Shown: positions 29,795-40,239 of the stretch, piece after piece
How the letters are laid out: the number at the start of each line of letters is the position of its first letter
How positions within the stretch are numbered: the stretch's first letter is position 1
NCBI RefSeq assembly: GCF_002093625.1
Contig: NZ_MRWD01000027.1
Coordinates: 1 to 64,000, forward strand
DNA from: Rouxiella silvae
GTDB taxonomy: Bacteria; Pseudomonadota; Gammaproteobacteria; Enterobacterales; Enterobacteriaceae
Direction: 5' to 3'
Length of the DNA stretch: 64,000 nt
The notes under the pieces: generated by a model
Told to the model about the DNA's origin: nothing
Seen by the model: the letters and a program-made list of their open reading frames with translations, nothing else
Database searches by the model: none
Made by a program: the position numbers and the translations under genes

Positions 29795-30458
29795 TGCTTC
29801 GCACCGTCTCGATTGTCATTATTTCTCCCCCGTTAAGCGAGGCCAATTTTTGACGAATGTTGCTGATATGGACGTCAATACTGCGGTCATAGGCTTCACG
29901 AGGACGGCCCAATCCCTTTTCGGACAGCTCGTCCTTGGACACCACGCGCTCAGGAGAGCGAAGCAGTAGCTCAAGCAGATTGAATTCTGAAGCGGTCAAG
30001 TCAAACGTCACGCCCTGCCATTCACTGCTGCGGGTGGCTGGATTTAGGGTTAAATCACCATAATGAATGCTGGAAGAGTCCGAGTGCGTGTCCTGCTGTT
30101 CTTCAACACGGCGCAGCACGGCGCGCAGGCGAGCCACCAGCTCACGCGGGTAGCAAGGCTTTGGCATATAGTCATCGGCGCCCATTTCCAGTCCGATAAC
30201 GCGGTCAATGTTGTCCCCTTTTGCCGTGAGCATGATGATCGGCAGACGACTGTTTTTACGCACCTGGCGCAGCACGTCGATACCGCTCATATCAGGCAAC
30301 ATAATATCGAGGATCATCGCGTTGTAATCGCCAGACATCGCGCCTTCAATCCCCGCTTTGCCGCTCAATACCAAATTGGCATCAAACCCTTCGGCAATAA
30401 GGTATTCGCACAGCATGGTACCTAGTTCAAGATCGTCATCGACTAACAGAATTTTCAT
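29775..30458 (-). CDS. OmpR-family response regulator, partner of the kinase downstream
   Basis: A 227-residue regulator. The receiver domain has acidic D7-D9 and phospho-acceptor D51 in MILDIMLPDMSG, with the conserved K in PKPCYPREL. The C-terminal winged helix has LTASEFNLLELLLRSPERVVSKDEL and RSIDVHISNIRQKL. The ATG at 30458 (MKILLVDDD) is chosen; upstream in-frame residues are not conserved in the family. It is followed directly by its kinase. CpxR-like in sequence; targets unknown. Confidence 0.9.
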   Translation of the reverse strand: MKILLVDDDLELGTMLCEYLIAEGFDANLVLSGKAGIEGAMSGDYNAMILDIMLPDMSGIDVLRQVRKNSRLPIIMLTAKGDNIDRVIGLEMGADDYMPKPCYPRELVARLRAVLRRVEEQQDTHSDSSSIHYGDLTLNPATRSSEWQGVTFDLTASEFNLLELLLRSPERVVSKDELSEKGLGRPREAYDRSIDVHISNIRQKLASLNGGEIMTIETVRSIGYRIR

Positions 30459-30687
30459 TATTTTTTTCCGCCTAACATATTTCCGCCTATTTTTACCGCT
30501 ATCTGGCAAAGTCGCAGCAGCATTTACTCTATTTTTACCCTTTACCGGCTTTGGTCACAGAAATTCGGCTTTTTAGCCCGATAAAATCACTGATATTGCA
30601 TGAAATGGCCAATATCAGCCTGCGGAACGGATCTTTCTGGAGACTATCAGGAGCCTAGTATAGAAACAGAGATCTGGCCTGCCGGGG

Positions 30688-31569
30688 TTAATCAAACACA
30701 CCCGTGGAGAGATAGCGATCGCCACGGTCACAAATTATCGCCACGATAATCGAGCCAGGGCTGCTTTTTGCAACACGTAAAGCCCCTGCCACCGCCCCAC
30801 CCGAGCTCACGCCGCAGAAAATGCCTTCCTGTTGGGCCAGCAAACGCATGGTCGTTTCGGCTTCCGACTGTGCCATATCGATCACCTCATCGACCAGCTC
30901 TGGCCGGTAAATCCCCGGCAGATATTCCACCGGCCAGCGGCGAATACCCGGAATACTGCTGCCCTCGTCCGGTTGTAAACCCACGATACGCACGTTAGGG
31001 CTCTGCGTTTTAAGATAACGACTTACGCCGGTAATGGTGCCGGTCGTGCCCATGCTGGAGACAAAATGGGTGATGCGCCCCGCCGTCTGCTGCCAGATTT
31101 CAGGGCCAGTGGTGGTGAAATGCGCCAGCGGATTATCGGCATTGTTAAACTGGTCCAGCACTTTGCCTTCGCCGCGACTGCCCATCTCCTGCGCCAAGTC
31201 ACGTGCGCCTTCCATACCAAGCGAACGACTCACCAACAACAGTTCGGCACCGTAGGCACGCATCGCAGCCTGCCGCTCCAGGCTCATATTTTCAGGCATT
31301 AACAGTTTGAGTTTGTACCCCTTGAGCGCGGCAATCATCGCTAACGCAATGCCGGTGTTGCCGCTAGTTGCTTCAATAAGCGTGTCTCCCGGACTAATTT
31401 CACCGCGCTTTTCGGCCTGATCGATCATAAAGAACGCTGCGCGATCCTTCACCGAACCTGCCGGATTATTGCCTTCCAGTTTGACCCAAATTTCGCTATC
31501 AAGATCCTTTGACAGTCGCTGTAACCGCACTAGAGGCGTATTGCCGATAAATTGTTCGAGCGTGCTCAC
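30688..31569 (-). CDS. cysM: Cysteine synthase B (thiosulfate-dependent)
   Basis: A PLP enzyme able to use thiosulfate to give S-sulfocysteine (293 residues). The PLP lysine is K41 in [20 protein letters not shown] and SSMGTTGTITGVSRYL are the cofactor loops, and ICDRGDRYLSTGVF is a CysM-type C terminus. It starts with GTG, after AAGGCAG. It lies downstream of cysA as in E. coli, but here a hairpin separates the two. Confidence 0.96.
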   Translation of the reverse strand: MSTLEQFIGNTPLVRLQRLSKDLDSEIWVKLEGNNPAGSVKDRAAFFMIDQAEKRGEISPGDTLIEATSGNTGIALAMIAALKGYKLKLLMPENMSLERQAAMRAYGAELLLVSRSLGMEGARDLAQEMGSRGEGKVLDQFNNADNPLAHFTTTGPEIWQQTAGRITHFVSSMGTTGTITGVSRYLKTQSPNVRIVGLQPDEGSSIPGIRRWPVEYLPGIYRPELVDEVIDMAQSEAETTMRLLAQQEGIFCGVSSGGAVAGALRVAKSSPGSIIVAIICDRGDRYLSTGVFD

Positions 31570-31635
31570 TGTAGCTGCCTTATTTCAGTTGGGTATATGT
31601 ACCGCACTAAAACGAATAAATGGATATAAGACGTT

Positions 31636-31664
31636 AAAAAGGGCGGTGAAAAACCGCCCTTCTG
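31636..31664 (-). terminator. Terminator between cysA and cysM
   Basis: On the minus strand AAGGGCGG, a 7-base loop and CCGCCCTTTTT form an intrinsic terminator. It would make cysM a partly separate unit. Confidence 0.88.
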
Positions 31665-31703
31665 TTTAATTCTACGCAATAACGTTGAATAATTTTAAAA
31701 CTA

Positions 31704-32798
31704 TTAGGCCGTTTTGGCGAGCTCAACCGACTGTAACTGACGATCGCCAGCATACAGCCGCCCGTTAAGACCGCCCACAAAATAGCGATCGCCGCGCTGT
31801 GGCGCACGATTGTCCGATGTTTCAGACAGCACGACCGAAATTGGCTCGTCGTGCCAGCCCTGCGGCTGCACAGTTAACTGCCAGAAATGGCCGCGCGGGC
31901 TCACTTCCAGCACCTGTACCGGCAGAGGACAGCGCGCATTGCTCTGTGGCGTGATTTCCATTTCCCACGGACGCAGGAATAAATCAACTTTTCCCTGATG
32001 CAGTGGCGCTATCGCCAACGGCCAGTGATGCTGTCCCACGTAAAGCTGCGAACCGCGAATTTCACCGCCAATACGGTTAACTTCCCCCATAAACTCCAGC
32101 ACAAAACGAGTAGTCGGTTCACGCCAAATTTCAATTGGGGTGCCGACCTGCTCAATGTTGCCCTGACTCATCACCACCACCCGGTCGGCGACCTCCATGG
32201 CCTCTTCCTGATCGTGGGTCACAAATACGCTGGTGAATTTCAGCTCTTCATGCAGTTGACGCAGCCAGCGACGCAGCTCTTTACGTACTTGGGCATCCAG
32301 TGCCCCAAAGGGTTCATCAAGCAATAAAATCTGTGGCTCCACCGCCAGCGCGCGCGCCAGAGCGACGCGCTGTTTTTGCCCACCGGAAAGCTGGGCCGGG
32401 AAACGGTTACCCAAGTGGCTAAGCTGCACCATTTCCAGCAGTTTCGTGACTTTCTGTTTAATGGCTTCGGCGTTCGGGCGCTCGCGGCGCGGTAACACTG
32501 TCAGACCAAAGGCAATATTATCGAAAACAGTCATGTGGCGGAACAACGCATAATGCTGAAATACGAAGCCTACCTGACGGTCACGCGCATGAAGACGCGT
32601 CACGTCTTTGCCGTGAAAACTCAACTGCCCTGCACTTTGGTTTTCAAGACCGGCAATAATGCGCAGCAGCGTAGTTTTACCTGAACCCGAAGGCCCCAGC
32701 AGCGCAACCATCTGGCCAGAAGGAATATCGAGCGAGATATCATTGAGCACCTTGGTGCGGCTAAAATATTTGTTGATACCTTTAATTTCAATGCTCAT
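31704..32798 (-). CDS. cysA: Sulfate/thiosulfate ABC importer, ATPase CysA
   Basis: A 364-residue ATPase. Walker [12 protein letters not shown], signature [15 protein letters not shown] and Walker [15 protein letters not shown] are present, with a C-terminal regulatory OB-like (TOBE) region. The ATG at 32798 (MSIEIKGI) follows GGGAGGAAA. It overlaps the end of cysW by 11 bp. Part of cysPTWA. Confidence 0.97.
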   Translation of the reverse strand: MSIEIKGINKYFSRTKVLNDISLDIPSGQMVALLGPSGSGKTTLLRIIAGLENQSAGQLSFHGKDVTRLHARDRQVGFVFQHYALFRHMTVFDNIAFGLTVLPRRERPNAEAIKQKVTKLLEMVQLSHLGNRFPAQLSGGQKQRVALARALAVEPQILLLDEPFGALDAQVRKELRRWLRQLHEELKFTSVFVTHDQEEAMEVADRVVVMSQGNIEQVGTPIEIWREPTTRFVLEFMGEVNRIGGEIRGSQLYVGQHHWPLAIAPLHQGKVDLFLRPWEMEITPQSNARCPLPVQVLEVSPRGHFWQLTVQPQGWHDEPISVVLSETSDNRAPQRGDRYFVGGLNGRLYAGDRQLQSVELAKTA

Positions 32799-33663
32799 TT
32801 TTTTCCTCCCGTTCAAGACGGTCGTTGGTGCGTGCCAGACGCCACTGCAGCCCGCTTTTCAGAAATAGTGTGACGATTGCCATCAGGGTCAGCAGTGCCG
32901 CGGCGGTAAACGCACCCGCCACGTTGTAGTCCTGATTCAATAATTCAACCTGTAAAGGCAGGGTGTAGGTCTCTCCACGAATCGAGCCAGAAACCACCGA
33001 CACCGCACCAAACTCGCCAATGGCGCGGGCGTTGGTCAACACCACGCCGTACAGCAGCGCCCAACGAATATTGGGCAGCGTCACGCGGCGAAACATCTGC
33101 CACCCCGACGCGCCGAGCAGCACCGCCGCTTCATCTTCGTGACTCCCCTGACTCAGCATCACCGGCACCAGCTCGCGAATAACAAACGGACAGGTGACAA
33201 AAATAGTGACCATTACCATGCCCGGCCAAGCAAACATAAACTGAATGTTGTGGGCGTCCAGCCAGCCACCCAGCGGACCGTTGGTGCCATAAAACAGCAG
33301 ATAAAGCAGCCCTGCCACTACCGGCGAAACCGCAAAAGGAATATCGATCAGCGTCAGCAGCAGTTGGCGGCCTGGGAAGTTGAATCGCGCTACCAACCAG
33401 GCTAGCAACGTTCCGAAAATCAGATTCACCGGCACCGTGATAAGCGCCATCAGCACCGTCAACCCAATAGAATGCAGCATGTCAGGGTCGACAATATTCT
33501 TACCCACGGCGGCAATGCCGTCAGAAAGTGCCAGCACAAAGATGGAAATTAATGGCACCACTAACAGCAGCAGGCAAATAATCATGCCCACGGCGATCAG
33601 CGTCCATTTCATCCAGTCGATGCGGCGCGGTTCTGCGTTTTCAACCTGCGTCAATTGCGACAT
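32788..33663 (-). CDS. cysW: Sulfate/thiosulfate ABC importer, permease CysW
   Basis: A 291-residue inner-membrane permease with six predicted helices and the EAA-type loop ([23 protein letters not shown]). The ATG at 33663 shares a base with the cysT stop (TAATG). With CysT it forms the sulfate channel. Confidence 0.97.
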   Translation of the reverse strand: MSQLTQVENAEPRRIDWMKWTLIAVGMIICLLLLVVPLISIFVLALSDGIAAVGKNIVDPDMLHSIGLTVLMALITVPVNLIFGTLLAWLVARFNFPGRQLLLTLIDIPFAVSPVVAGLLYLLFYGTNGPLGGWLDAHNIQFMFAWPGMVMVTIFVTCPFVIRELVPVMLSQGSHEDEAAVLLGASGWQMFRRVTLPNIRWALLYGVVLTNARAIGEFGAVSVVSGSIRGETYTLPLQVELLNQDYNVAGAFTAAALLTLMAIVTLFLKSGLQWRLARTNDRLEREEKNEH

Positions 33664-34493
33664 TAATGGCCTCCTAAACGACGGCCGTAGCGGCTTTGTA
33701 AGGTGTTAATGGCAAACAGCAGAATCAGCGACGCGGCTAAAATAACCGACGCAATGGCGCTGGCTGCCGCGTAGTCAAACTCCTGCAGGCGGATAAAAAT
33801 CATCAGCGAGGTCACTTCCGTTTTCCAGGCGATGTTGCCCGCAATAAAAATAACTGCACCGAACTCGCCGAGGCTACGGGTGAATGACAGCGCCGTTCCG
33901 GCCATCAGCGAAGGCATTAACTCTGGCAATACCACACGACGGAAGCTCTGCCAGCGCGATGCGCCTAACGTTTCTGCGGCCTCTTCGTATTCAGGACCCA
34001 GCTCTTCAAGCACCGGCTGCACTGTACGCACCACAAAGGGAATGCTGGTAAAGGCCATCGCAACCGCAATACCAATCCAGGTGTAGGCCACTTTAATATC
34101 AAAATGCGCCAGCCACTGGCCGTAGAATCCGTTAACCGAGAACAAACCGGCCAGCGTTAAACCGGCCACGGCGGTAGGCAGTGCAAAAGGCAAATCCATT
34201 AACCCGTCGAGAATGGTTTTGCCTGGAAATTCATAACGGGTGAGGATCCATGCCATCAGCATGCCAAAAAAGCCGTTAAATATGCTGGCAACGCCGGCAG
34301 ACAGGAGCGTGACCTTATAAGCAGCCACCACCTGTGGGTCGGAAACCACCGCCCAATATTGGGCTAATGTCATGTGTGAAAGCTGAATAACCAGAGCACT
34401 GAGCGGCAACAGCAGCACCAGGCAAACGAACAGCAGACTGCTTCCCAAGCTTAAGGTAAAGCCGGGCAATACGCGTTTGGTCGACAACAACAT
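33663..34493 (-). CDS. cysT: Sulfate/thiosulfate ABC importer, permease CysT (CysU)
   Basis: A 276-residue permease, six helices, EAA loop EYEEAAETLGASRWQSFRRVVLP. It overlaps cysP by 1 bp at the start (34493) and cysW by 1 bp at the end, so the operon is tightly coupled. Confidence 0.97.
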   Translation of the reverse strand: MLLSTKRVLPGFTLSLGSSLLFVCLVLLLPLSALVIQLSHMTLAQYWAVVSDPQVVAAYKVTLLSAGVASIFNGFFGMLMAWILTRYEFPGKTILDGLMDLPFALPTAVAGLTLAGLFSVNGFYGQWLAHFDIKVAYTWIGIAVAMAFTSIPFVVRTVQPVLEELGPEYEEAAETLGASRWQSFRRVVLPELMPSLMAGTALSFTRSLGEFGAVIFIAGNIAWKTEVTSLMIFIRLQEFDYAAASAIASVILAASLILLFAINTLQSRYGRRLGGH

Positions 34494-35521
34494 TACTGGT
34501 GTCCCTGCGCGATCAGTTTGTCCAGCTCACCGCCGGTATTGAAATGTGTTTTCATCACTTCTGGCCATCCTCCAAATTGGTCTTCAACTTTAAACAGCTT
34601 GGTGTCAGGGAATTGCCCCTTCGCCTCGTCCATGACTTTTTTGTCGTACACACGGTAGCTGAAACGGGTAATGATCTTCTGCGCCTGTGGGCTCCACAGG
34701 TAATTCAAATACTCTTTCGCTGCCTTTTCGGTGCCATTTTTCTCAACATTCTTGTCGACCCATGCCACTGGGAACTCCGCCAAAATATCGACCGGCGGCA
34801 CGATAACCTCATACTTGTCGGCACCGTATTGCTTACGAATATTGTTCACTTCCGACTCAAAGCTAATCAGCACATCACCCAATCCACGATCGACGAAAGT
34901 GGTGGTTGCGCCGCGGCCGCCGGTATCAAATACCTCAACGTTTTTGATAAAGCGCGCCATTTTTTCGCGGGTCTGTGCGTCATTTTTGCCGTCTTCAATA
35001 TTGAACGCCCCCCAAGCAGCTAAATAGGTATAACGTCCGTTGCCTGAAGTTTTAGGATTTGGAAACACCAGCTTGACGTCACTGCGCGTCAGGTCATCCC
35101 AAGTGTGGATATTTTTGGGATTTCCCTTGCGTACCAAGAACGCCATAGTCGAATAAAACGGTGAGCTGTTGTTAGGCAGGCGGCTTTGCCAGTTGGCCGG
35201 GATAAGATCCCCCCGATCATGCAGAATTTGTACGTCGGTCACCTGATTGTAAGTCACCACGTCCGCTCTCAGTCCCTGTAAAATAGCCAATGCCTGCTTT
35301 GAGGAACCGGCGTGAGACTGTTTTATCTCCAGCTTGTCACCGTTATTTTGCTCGGCCCACTGCTTTTGAAACGGCGGATTGAGTGCGGCAAAAAGCTCGC
35401 GAGACACGTCATAAGAGCTGTTGAGCAATTCAGTAGCCGACGCCGAGGCCACGCCACCGGCAAGCAGCAGAATGGCAAAAGCGCCCTGCAGAGTTTTATT
35501 CTTGACCAACGTATTTTTCAT
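34493..35521 (-). CDS. cysP: Periplasmic thiosulfate/sulfate-binding protein CysP
   Basis: A 342-residue periplasmic receptor. The signal peptide ends near ASASA (residue 29). The mature part has the sulfate-binding pattern [17 protein letters not shown] and [17 protein letters not shown]. The gene order cysP-cysT-cysW-cysA matches E. coli, which favours CysP over Sbp. CysB activation is expected; I could not fix its site. Confidence 0.95.
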   Translation of the reverse strand: MKNTLVKNKTLQGAFAILLLAGGVASASATELLNSSYDVSRELFAALNPPFQKQWAEQNNGDKLEIKQSHAGSSKQALAILQGLRADVVTYNQVTDVQILHDRGDLIPANWQSRLPNNSSPFYSTMAFLVRKGNPKNIHTWDDLTRSDVKLVFPNPKTSGNGRYTYLAAWGAFNIEDGKNDAQTREKMARFIKNVEVFDTGGRGATTTFVDRGLGDVLISFESEVNNIRKQYGADKYEVIVPPVDILAEFPVAWVDKNVEKNGTEKAAKEYLNYLWSPQAQKIITRFSYRVYDKKVMDEAKGQFPDTKLFKVEDQFGGWPEVMKTHFNTGGELDKLIAQGHQ

Positions 35522-35740
35522 TCTCGGTCCTGGTCTGAAATCACTGTGGACGTGGCGCGCGGACGCAGCCCTAGACTTGTAGTGTATTTATAACTAGGGG
35601 TAGAGCAGTAACGGTTTTATATACTATTTGGTGATTTACAAGCATGAAAAGCTATAAGCCATGTGGACTGAGCGGGCATTTTGCGAAAGGAGGGGAACGC
35701 GATGCACAACCTCGGCGGGCTGGCATCGCGAAAACAGAGT

Positions 35741-36640
35741 TTACAGCGACTGCAACTGGGTTAATGACGGGGCAAAGTAGTAGCTTCCGGTCAGCGGACG
35801 GGTAAAACGCAGCATCGCGTCACGCTTGCCGTCGAGGTCGCCAAACATACTTAACAGTTGTTTTTCAATGTTATACAGTCGGGCGCAGTAGGTTATAAAG
35901 TACAGACCGTGCTCACCGCTGGCGGTACCGTACGGCAGGCTTTGACGGAGAATTTTCAGCCCTTTGCCGTCCTCTTTGAGATCGACGCGACCGAGGTGCG
36001 AGGTTTCTTTGCGCACATCCCCCGGCAGCTCTTCATCGGTCAGCTTGGTGCGGCCAATAATTTCTTCCTGCTGCGCCACGCTAAAACGCTGCCACTGGGT
36101 CAGATTGTGTTTCCAGCGCTGAACCATAACATAGCTGCCGCCCGCATCAGGTTGGCCTTCGGCGATAGCGGCTACCTGCGCACGGTCTTCGCCCTTGGGA
36201 TTTTCGGTGCCGTCGACAAAGCCACTCAAATCGCGGTCTTCAATGCCGCGAAAGCCGTGCGTTTCTTCTTCTATGTGCAGACAGTTACCAAACGCCGCCA
36301 CGGCGGCCTGGGCCAGCAGAAAGTTAACGTCGTGACGCAGAGATTGAATGTGAATCAGCACATCGCGCTGAGTGGCAGGGGCCAGCCCTTTGCCCAATGG
36401 CGCGAAAGGTTTTAGCTCCTCAGCCCCGATGCCGGCGGACAAATCGCGCCATACGTCGTGCCCAAAGGCCACCACGGCACCTACGTTATCGTTAGGAAAT
36501 GTTGACTGAACCTCTGACAGTGACTGGCAAAAAGTGCGGCATCCGCTGCGAACATCGTCGAGTTCACCCTGAACTTTCGCTTCGATGTAGATAGCAAAAC
36601 GGCAGTGCTCAAGCAGAATGCCGCCTTGAACTTGGGTCAT
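35741..36640 (-). CDS. yfeX: Dye-decolorizing-type heme peroxidase YfeX
   Basis: A 299-residue cytoplasmic Dyp-type peroxidase matching E. coli YfeX along its length. The distal catalytic loop GFVDGTENP is at about 140-149 and the proximal-His region [16 protein letters not shown] in the second half. Reported activities include porphyrinogen oxidation; a role in heme iron release is debated. It follows yfeY on the same strand. Confidence 0.96.
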   Translation of the reverse strand: MTQVQGGILLEHCRFAIYIEAKVQGELDDVRSGCRTFCQSLSEVQSTFPNDNVGAVVAFGHDVWRDLSAGIGAEELKPFAPLGKGLAPATQRDVLIHIQSLRHDVNFLLAQAAVAAFGNCLHIEEETHGFRGIEDRDLSGFVDGTENPKGEDRAQVAAIAEGQPDAGGSYVMVQRWKHNLTQWQRFSVAQQEEIIGRTKLTDEELPGDVRKETSHLGRVDLKEDGKGLKILRQSLPYGTASGEHGLYFITYCARLYNIEKQLLSMFGDLDGKRDAMLRFTRPLTGSYYFAPSLTQLQSL

Positions 36641-36738
36641 AATAGTATTTTCCTCGCGTCAGCGGCGACCGTCCCAGACTTTTAGTGGCTAAAAGCCTGT
36701 CGTCGCATCGGCGGGTATTATACCCAAGTTCTTTTAAG

Positions 36739-36761
36739 AAACCCTGTTTTGAAACAGGGTA
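36739..36761 (-). terminator. Hairpin between yfeY and yfeX
   Basis: ACCCTGTTT and AACAGGGT pair around a short loop 10 bp after the yfeY stop; on the minus strand only TTTCTT follows, so it is a moderate terminator. Confidence 0.6.
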
Positions 36762-36770
36762 TTAGGGGAT

Positions 36771-37361
36771 TTAATTCGCCTTTGCGTGCCAGACGATTTT
36801 GCTAACTTTCCAGCTTTTGAGCGCGTCGTCGGAAGGCATCAGCTGGTCCGGACCATCCCAAACGCCAGTGAAAATATAGCTGACGTGCTGGCTGCCGGGC
36901 GCTTTACACTCAATGTTTTGTGCGTCATCGCCCTGCGCTTTCTGGCAGGCGTCAAAGGCTTTGGTATAAAGCGTATTAAACGGTGTACCGATTTTAACCC
37001 CCCACTGACTTGCGACATTAGGGTCGGAAACTTCAATGCGGTCAACCTTACCCTTAGGTTCGCCCGCCACGGTGATTTTAACCGTTTTATCGTCCATTCC
37101 CTGATAGAACGAACGCATTTTACCCTCGTTCATCGACATCCCGCTGCGCAGGTGATAGTTGCCGTCGAGGCCGTCATTGACTGCGGTTTCAGTCAGCGGC
37201 GTATTGGCGGTAATTTTGCCCACGCCCTCGTCGGTTACCTCAAGGCTGCTACTAAACCAATTGATTGGATTCAGGCTTGACCACGACATGTGCGCGTTCG
37301 CCATCGTTGAACAGCCGGTCAGCATAAGCGGCAGCGCCAGCCACAGTGGGCGGATAGTCAT
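36771..37361 (-). CDS. yfeY: RpoE-regulated lipoprotein YfeY
   Basis: A 196-residue outer-envelope lipoprotein. The lipobox LTGC places the lipidated Cys at residue 17. The mature part starts STMANAHMSWSSLNPINWF as in E. coli YfeY. The ATG at 37361 has AGGAG 8 bases upstream; a GTG three codons earlier has no SD. It is a sigma-E regulon member in E. coli; I could not find a convincing sigma-E promoter here. Confidence 0.92.
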   Translation of the reverse strand: MTIRPLWLALPLMLTGCSTMANAHMSWSSLNPINWFSSSLEVTDEGVGKITANTPLTETAVNDGLDGNYHLRSGMSMNEGKMRSFYQGMDDKTVKITVAGEPKGKVDRIEVSDPNVASQWGVKIGTPFNTLYTKAFDACQKAQGDDAQNIECKAPGSQHVSYIFTGVWDGPDQLMPSDDALKSWKVSKIVWHAKAN

Positions 37362-37481
37362 GTAATACACTCCTTGATGGTCATACAGCGAAAAGTGATA
37401 CCGGTTTTATCGTATCGGGCAATTGGAGTACAACGACCGCAAAAAGTGCCGCAGATTTTTGAGCCAATTCAATTTGATCGT

Positions 37482-37925
37482 TTAAACCAGTCGACGCTCT
37501 TCGTCAAAACAGGCGCGCAGACGGCGGCTCATTAGCCAATAGGCTAAGGCACCGGCATCGAGCAACGCCAGCGAAAAGTCGAGCAAGTTTGGCTCTTCCA
37601 TCGACTGCCACATTCCCACTCCCTGAAGCGCAAAGGTGGCAAACATGCCGGCCAAAAGCAGCCAATAGCTCATTGGCCAAATTTTTGGCAGCAAGTGTCT
37701 GCGCCCGCAGAGCAGGAAAATCAGCACCGGCGGAATGCCAAGAAATATGCCATACCAAAAAGAGTGTCGGTCAGGATAAAACAGCGTTAACAATCCGTTA
37801 CCCTGCTGACGTGATGCACCGGCCATAATAAATAATAACCAGGTACGCGCCTGTAATACCAATATTGCCCAAAACCATAACGGCAGACGGAGCATGCCGT
37901 GGCTGTTGTATTCGTCAGGATTCAT
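37482..37925 (-). CDS. yfeZ: DUF2919 inner-membrane protein YfeZ
   Basis: A 147-residue membrane protein with four hydrophobic segments and the start MNPDEYNSHGMLRLPLWFW. Function unknown. It lies between ypeA and yfeY as in E. coli. Confidence 0.9.
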   Translation of the reverse strand: MNPDEYNSHGMLRLPLWFWAILVLQARTWLLFIMAGASRQQGNGLLTLFYPDRHSFWYGIFLGIPPVLIFLLCGRRHLLPKIWPMSYWLLLAGMFATFALQGVGMWQSMEEPNLLDFSLALLDAGALAYWLMSRRLRACFDEERRLV

Positions 37926-38081
37926 AGCCCGGAAAAATCTTCCTTAAATTAATAAAGACGCAAAGAGGACGCGTCGGAAATCCAAGCTGAGCGCGCGTTA
38001 AGCCTAGTGGCCATTTTACTTCTGCTCGTTATACATCAGCGCGACCGGTTTGAAAGCCGTATTCAGCATAAATTAAGACAC

Positions 38082-38098
38082 CTTAAGAAACTGTTAAG
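38082..38098 (+). promoter_or_regulatory. PmrA/QseB-type box upstream of the YgiW-like gene
   Basis: CTTAAG-AAACT-GTTAAG matches the PmrA (BasR)/QseB direct repeat CTTAAG-N5-CTTAAG with one mismatch. A third TTAAG lies just upstream (38073-38077). It is about 115 bp before the start codon. In E. coli and Salmonella the homologous ygiW-qseBC promoter is controlled by these regulators. Confidence 0.62.
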
Positions 38099-38212
38099 AA
38101 CAGTCTGCTTTAATTGCTTTCGAGGCAGTAAAGCGTCATCGAGATATTTTGACTCCACTCTTTATGACGTTGCCTGATTTTTACAGAAAACTCAAAATTA
38201 AGGATGACTATT

Positions 38213-38605
38213 ATGATGAAGAAGATAGCTCTGGCAAGCCTCATTGCACTTTCTACCCTTCCGGCTTTGGCACAAAGCAGCGGTGGTTTTAGCGATCCGA
38301 ACGCCCCTCAGGTACAGCAAAAAGGCGGCTTCTCCGGCGATAGCACGGCATTAAGCAGCATAAAAGACGTTAAAACCATGAAAGATGACCAGTGGGTGAT
38401 GCTCGAAGGGCACATTGACAAACGTACCGGCGACGAAAAATATATTTTTCGCGATGCTACTGGCACGCTGACGGCCGAGATTGACGACAAACGTTGGAAT
38501 GGTCAGAACGTGACGCCGAAGGACAAAGTCCGTCTGGAAGGGAAAATTGATAAGGACTGGAACTCGGAGGAAATTGATGTGAAACGGGTAAATATCATTA
38601 ATTAA
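38213..38605 (+). CDS. YgiW/YdeI-family periplasmic OB-fold (BOF) protein
   Basis: A 130-residue exported protein. The signal peptide MMKKIALASLIALSTLPALA is cleaved before QSSGGF. The mature domain has the family pattern GGFSGDS, VMLEGHIDKRTGDEKYIFRD and the late DKVRLEGKIDKDW. Members act in envelope stress and in resistance to cationic peptides or peroxide. The start at 38213 has AAGGA 8 bases upstream. It is a single gene here, not linked to qseBC. E. coli has no such gene between yfeZ and ypeA. Confidence 0.9.
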   Translation: MMKKIALASLIALSTLPALAQSSGGFSDPNAPQVQQKGGFSGDSTALSSIKDVKTMKDDQWVMLEGHIDKRTGDEKYIFRDATGTLTAEIDDKRWNGQNVTPKDKVRLEGKIDKDWNSEEIDVKRVNIIN

Positions 38606-38690
38606 TCACAAAACCCGCATTGACACTCCTGCCCTGCTCTGGTCAGGAGTGTCGGGCAGGATGAACAAACGCTGCCCAGCGGCTAAAAAA

Positions 38691-39116
38691 TTAATACTCC
38701 TGATCGACGATCAGCCGTTTACCTAGGCTGATGCTTTCAATAACTTCGTAATCCAGTTTTTCATACATGCTAATCACGGCATCATTTTCAGCGCGCACCA
38801 TCAGCTGGATTTTAGGGCAACCGCGCGCGATCAGCTTTTTCTCCAGGCGATTCATCAGCGCATTGGCAATGCCACGACCGCGATATTCTGGATGAACGCT
38901 TAGATAATAGGCCGAACCGCGATGCCCATCGTAGCCGCCCATCACAGAACCGACCACCTCGCCGCTCACTTCAGCAACCAGAAAAAGCTCCGGATCGTGA
39001 TTAAGTTTGCGTTCGATATCCAACTCGGGATCGTTCCACGGGCGTAGCAAATCGCAGCGCTCCCAAAGGGTTAGCACTTCTTCAAAATCTTCTTGTTTAA
39101 ATACGCGAATTTCCAT
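38691..39116 (-). CDS. ypeA: GNAT-family acetyltransferase YpeA
   Basis: A 141-residue cytoplasmic N-acetyltransferase, same length as E. coli YpeA. The acetyl-CoA loop is [19 protein letters not shown]. The conserved N-terminal [19 protein letters not shown] and [13 protein letters not shown] are present. ATG at 39116. Substrate not known. Confidence 0.94.
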   Translation of the reverse strand: MEIRVFKQEDFEEVLTLWERCDLLRPWNDPELDIERKLNHDPELFLVAEVSGEVVGSVMGGYDGHRGSAYYLSVHPEYRGRGIANALMNRLEKKLIARGCPKIQLMVRAENDAVISMYEKLDYEVIESISLGKRLIVDQEY

Positions 39117-39340
39117 CACTCTTCGCCGCGGTTAATAAGTTATTTATTGATTATCGCGTGATCTTCCCGATACGCAATATCAAAATGGCCGCCATTAAGA
39201 AAAAAATCAGATAAATATCAGACTGCGGAATGATTAAAAACGCACACTTTGTTAATAAACAGCAATAGTTCTCATGTCGATTATGCTGGTTGGATACTAT
39301 ATAACATCCGCATTCTGCTATAAAAAAAGGCTGCGGACAG

Positions 39341-40225
39341 ATGTTAAATCCCCTCAATAAATTCCTTCATTTCCAACCGCTCCCTCGCTCAGCTACGCGT
39401 CGTCAGGTATTACTGACCGGACTGGGACTCGCCTTTGGCGCGTTTGGCAGTCGCTTCGCCTCAGCGCAGCAGACCGAGCACGTGACCAAAGTCGCGCCAA
39501 AGCCCAAACCGCCGGGTGCAAAACGTCTGGTGATGATTGACCCAGGCCACGGTGGCATTGATTCTGGCGCGATCGGCCATGAAGGTTCTGAAGAGAAACA
39601 CGTGGTTCTCGAGATTGCTAACTACGTTCGCGAGCATTTGTCGCAGAACGACCATATCGAGGTGAAATTAACCCGTGATTCCGACCACTTTATTCCGCTT
39701 TATCAGCGAGTAGAGATTGCTCATCAGCATCAGGCAGACTTATTTGTTTCAATTCATGCCGACGGTTTTACCAGTCCTGAAGCCAGCGGCGCCTCAGTAT
39801 TTGCCCTGTCCAATCGCGGTGCGAGCAGTACCATGGCGCGTTACCTCTCTAAAAGGGAGAACGATGCTGACTTGGTGGCGGGCGCAAAATATCAGGAAGC
39901 CGACAATAATTATCTGCAACAGGTGTTGTTTGACTTGGTGCAAACCGACACCATAAAAAACAGCCTGACGCTGGGGCACCACGTGCTCGAAAGGATCCGC
40001 CCGATTCATCATCTGCACAGCCAGCAAACTGAACAGGCGGCTTTTGCGGTATTAAAATCACCCTCAATCCCTTCGATTTTGGTGGAAACCTCGTTTATCA
40101 CCAATCATCAGGAAGAGCAGTTGCTCAACACCACCGCATTTCGTCAGGAAATTGCTCAGGCGATTTCTACAGGCATCGTCAATTTCTTCGCTTATTTTGA
40201 CGCCCACGAACGAAAACCGCGCTGA
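39341..40225 (+). CDS. amiA: N-acetylmuramoyl-L-alanine amidase AmiA
   Basis: A periplasmic zinc amidase that splits daughter-cell peptidoglycan. The 294-residue protein has a twin-arginine signal (TRRQVLLTGLGLAFG). The Amidase_3 zinc ligands lie in IDPGHGGIDSGAIG, the following HVVLEIA Glu and SIHADGF; a late ILVETSFITN holds the catalytic Glu. It is followed by hemF as in E. coli. Confidence 0.96.
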   Translation: MLNPLNKFLHFQPLPRSATRRQVLLTGLGLAFGAFGSRFASAQQTEHVTKVAPKPKPPGAKRLVMIDPGHGGIDSGAIGHEGSEEKHVVLEIANYVREHLSQNDHIEVKLTRDSDHFIPLYQRVEIAHQHQADLFVSIHADGFTSPEASGASVFALSNRGASSTMARYLSKRENDADLVAGAKYQEADNNYLQQVLFDLVQTDTIKNSLTLGHHVLERIRPIHHLHSQQTEQAAFAVLKSPSIPSILVETSFITNHQEEQLLNTTAFRQEIAQAISTGIVNFFAYFDAHERKPR

Positions 40226-40239
40226 CGGTGCAATCCTAG

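Noticed and set aside
37362-37450. A sigma-E promoter for yfeY
   Set aside because: E. coli yfeY has one, but I could not find GGAACTT with a correctly spaced TCTGA here.
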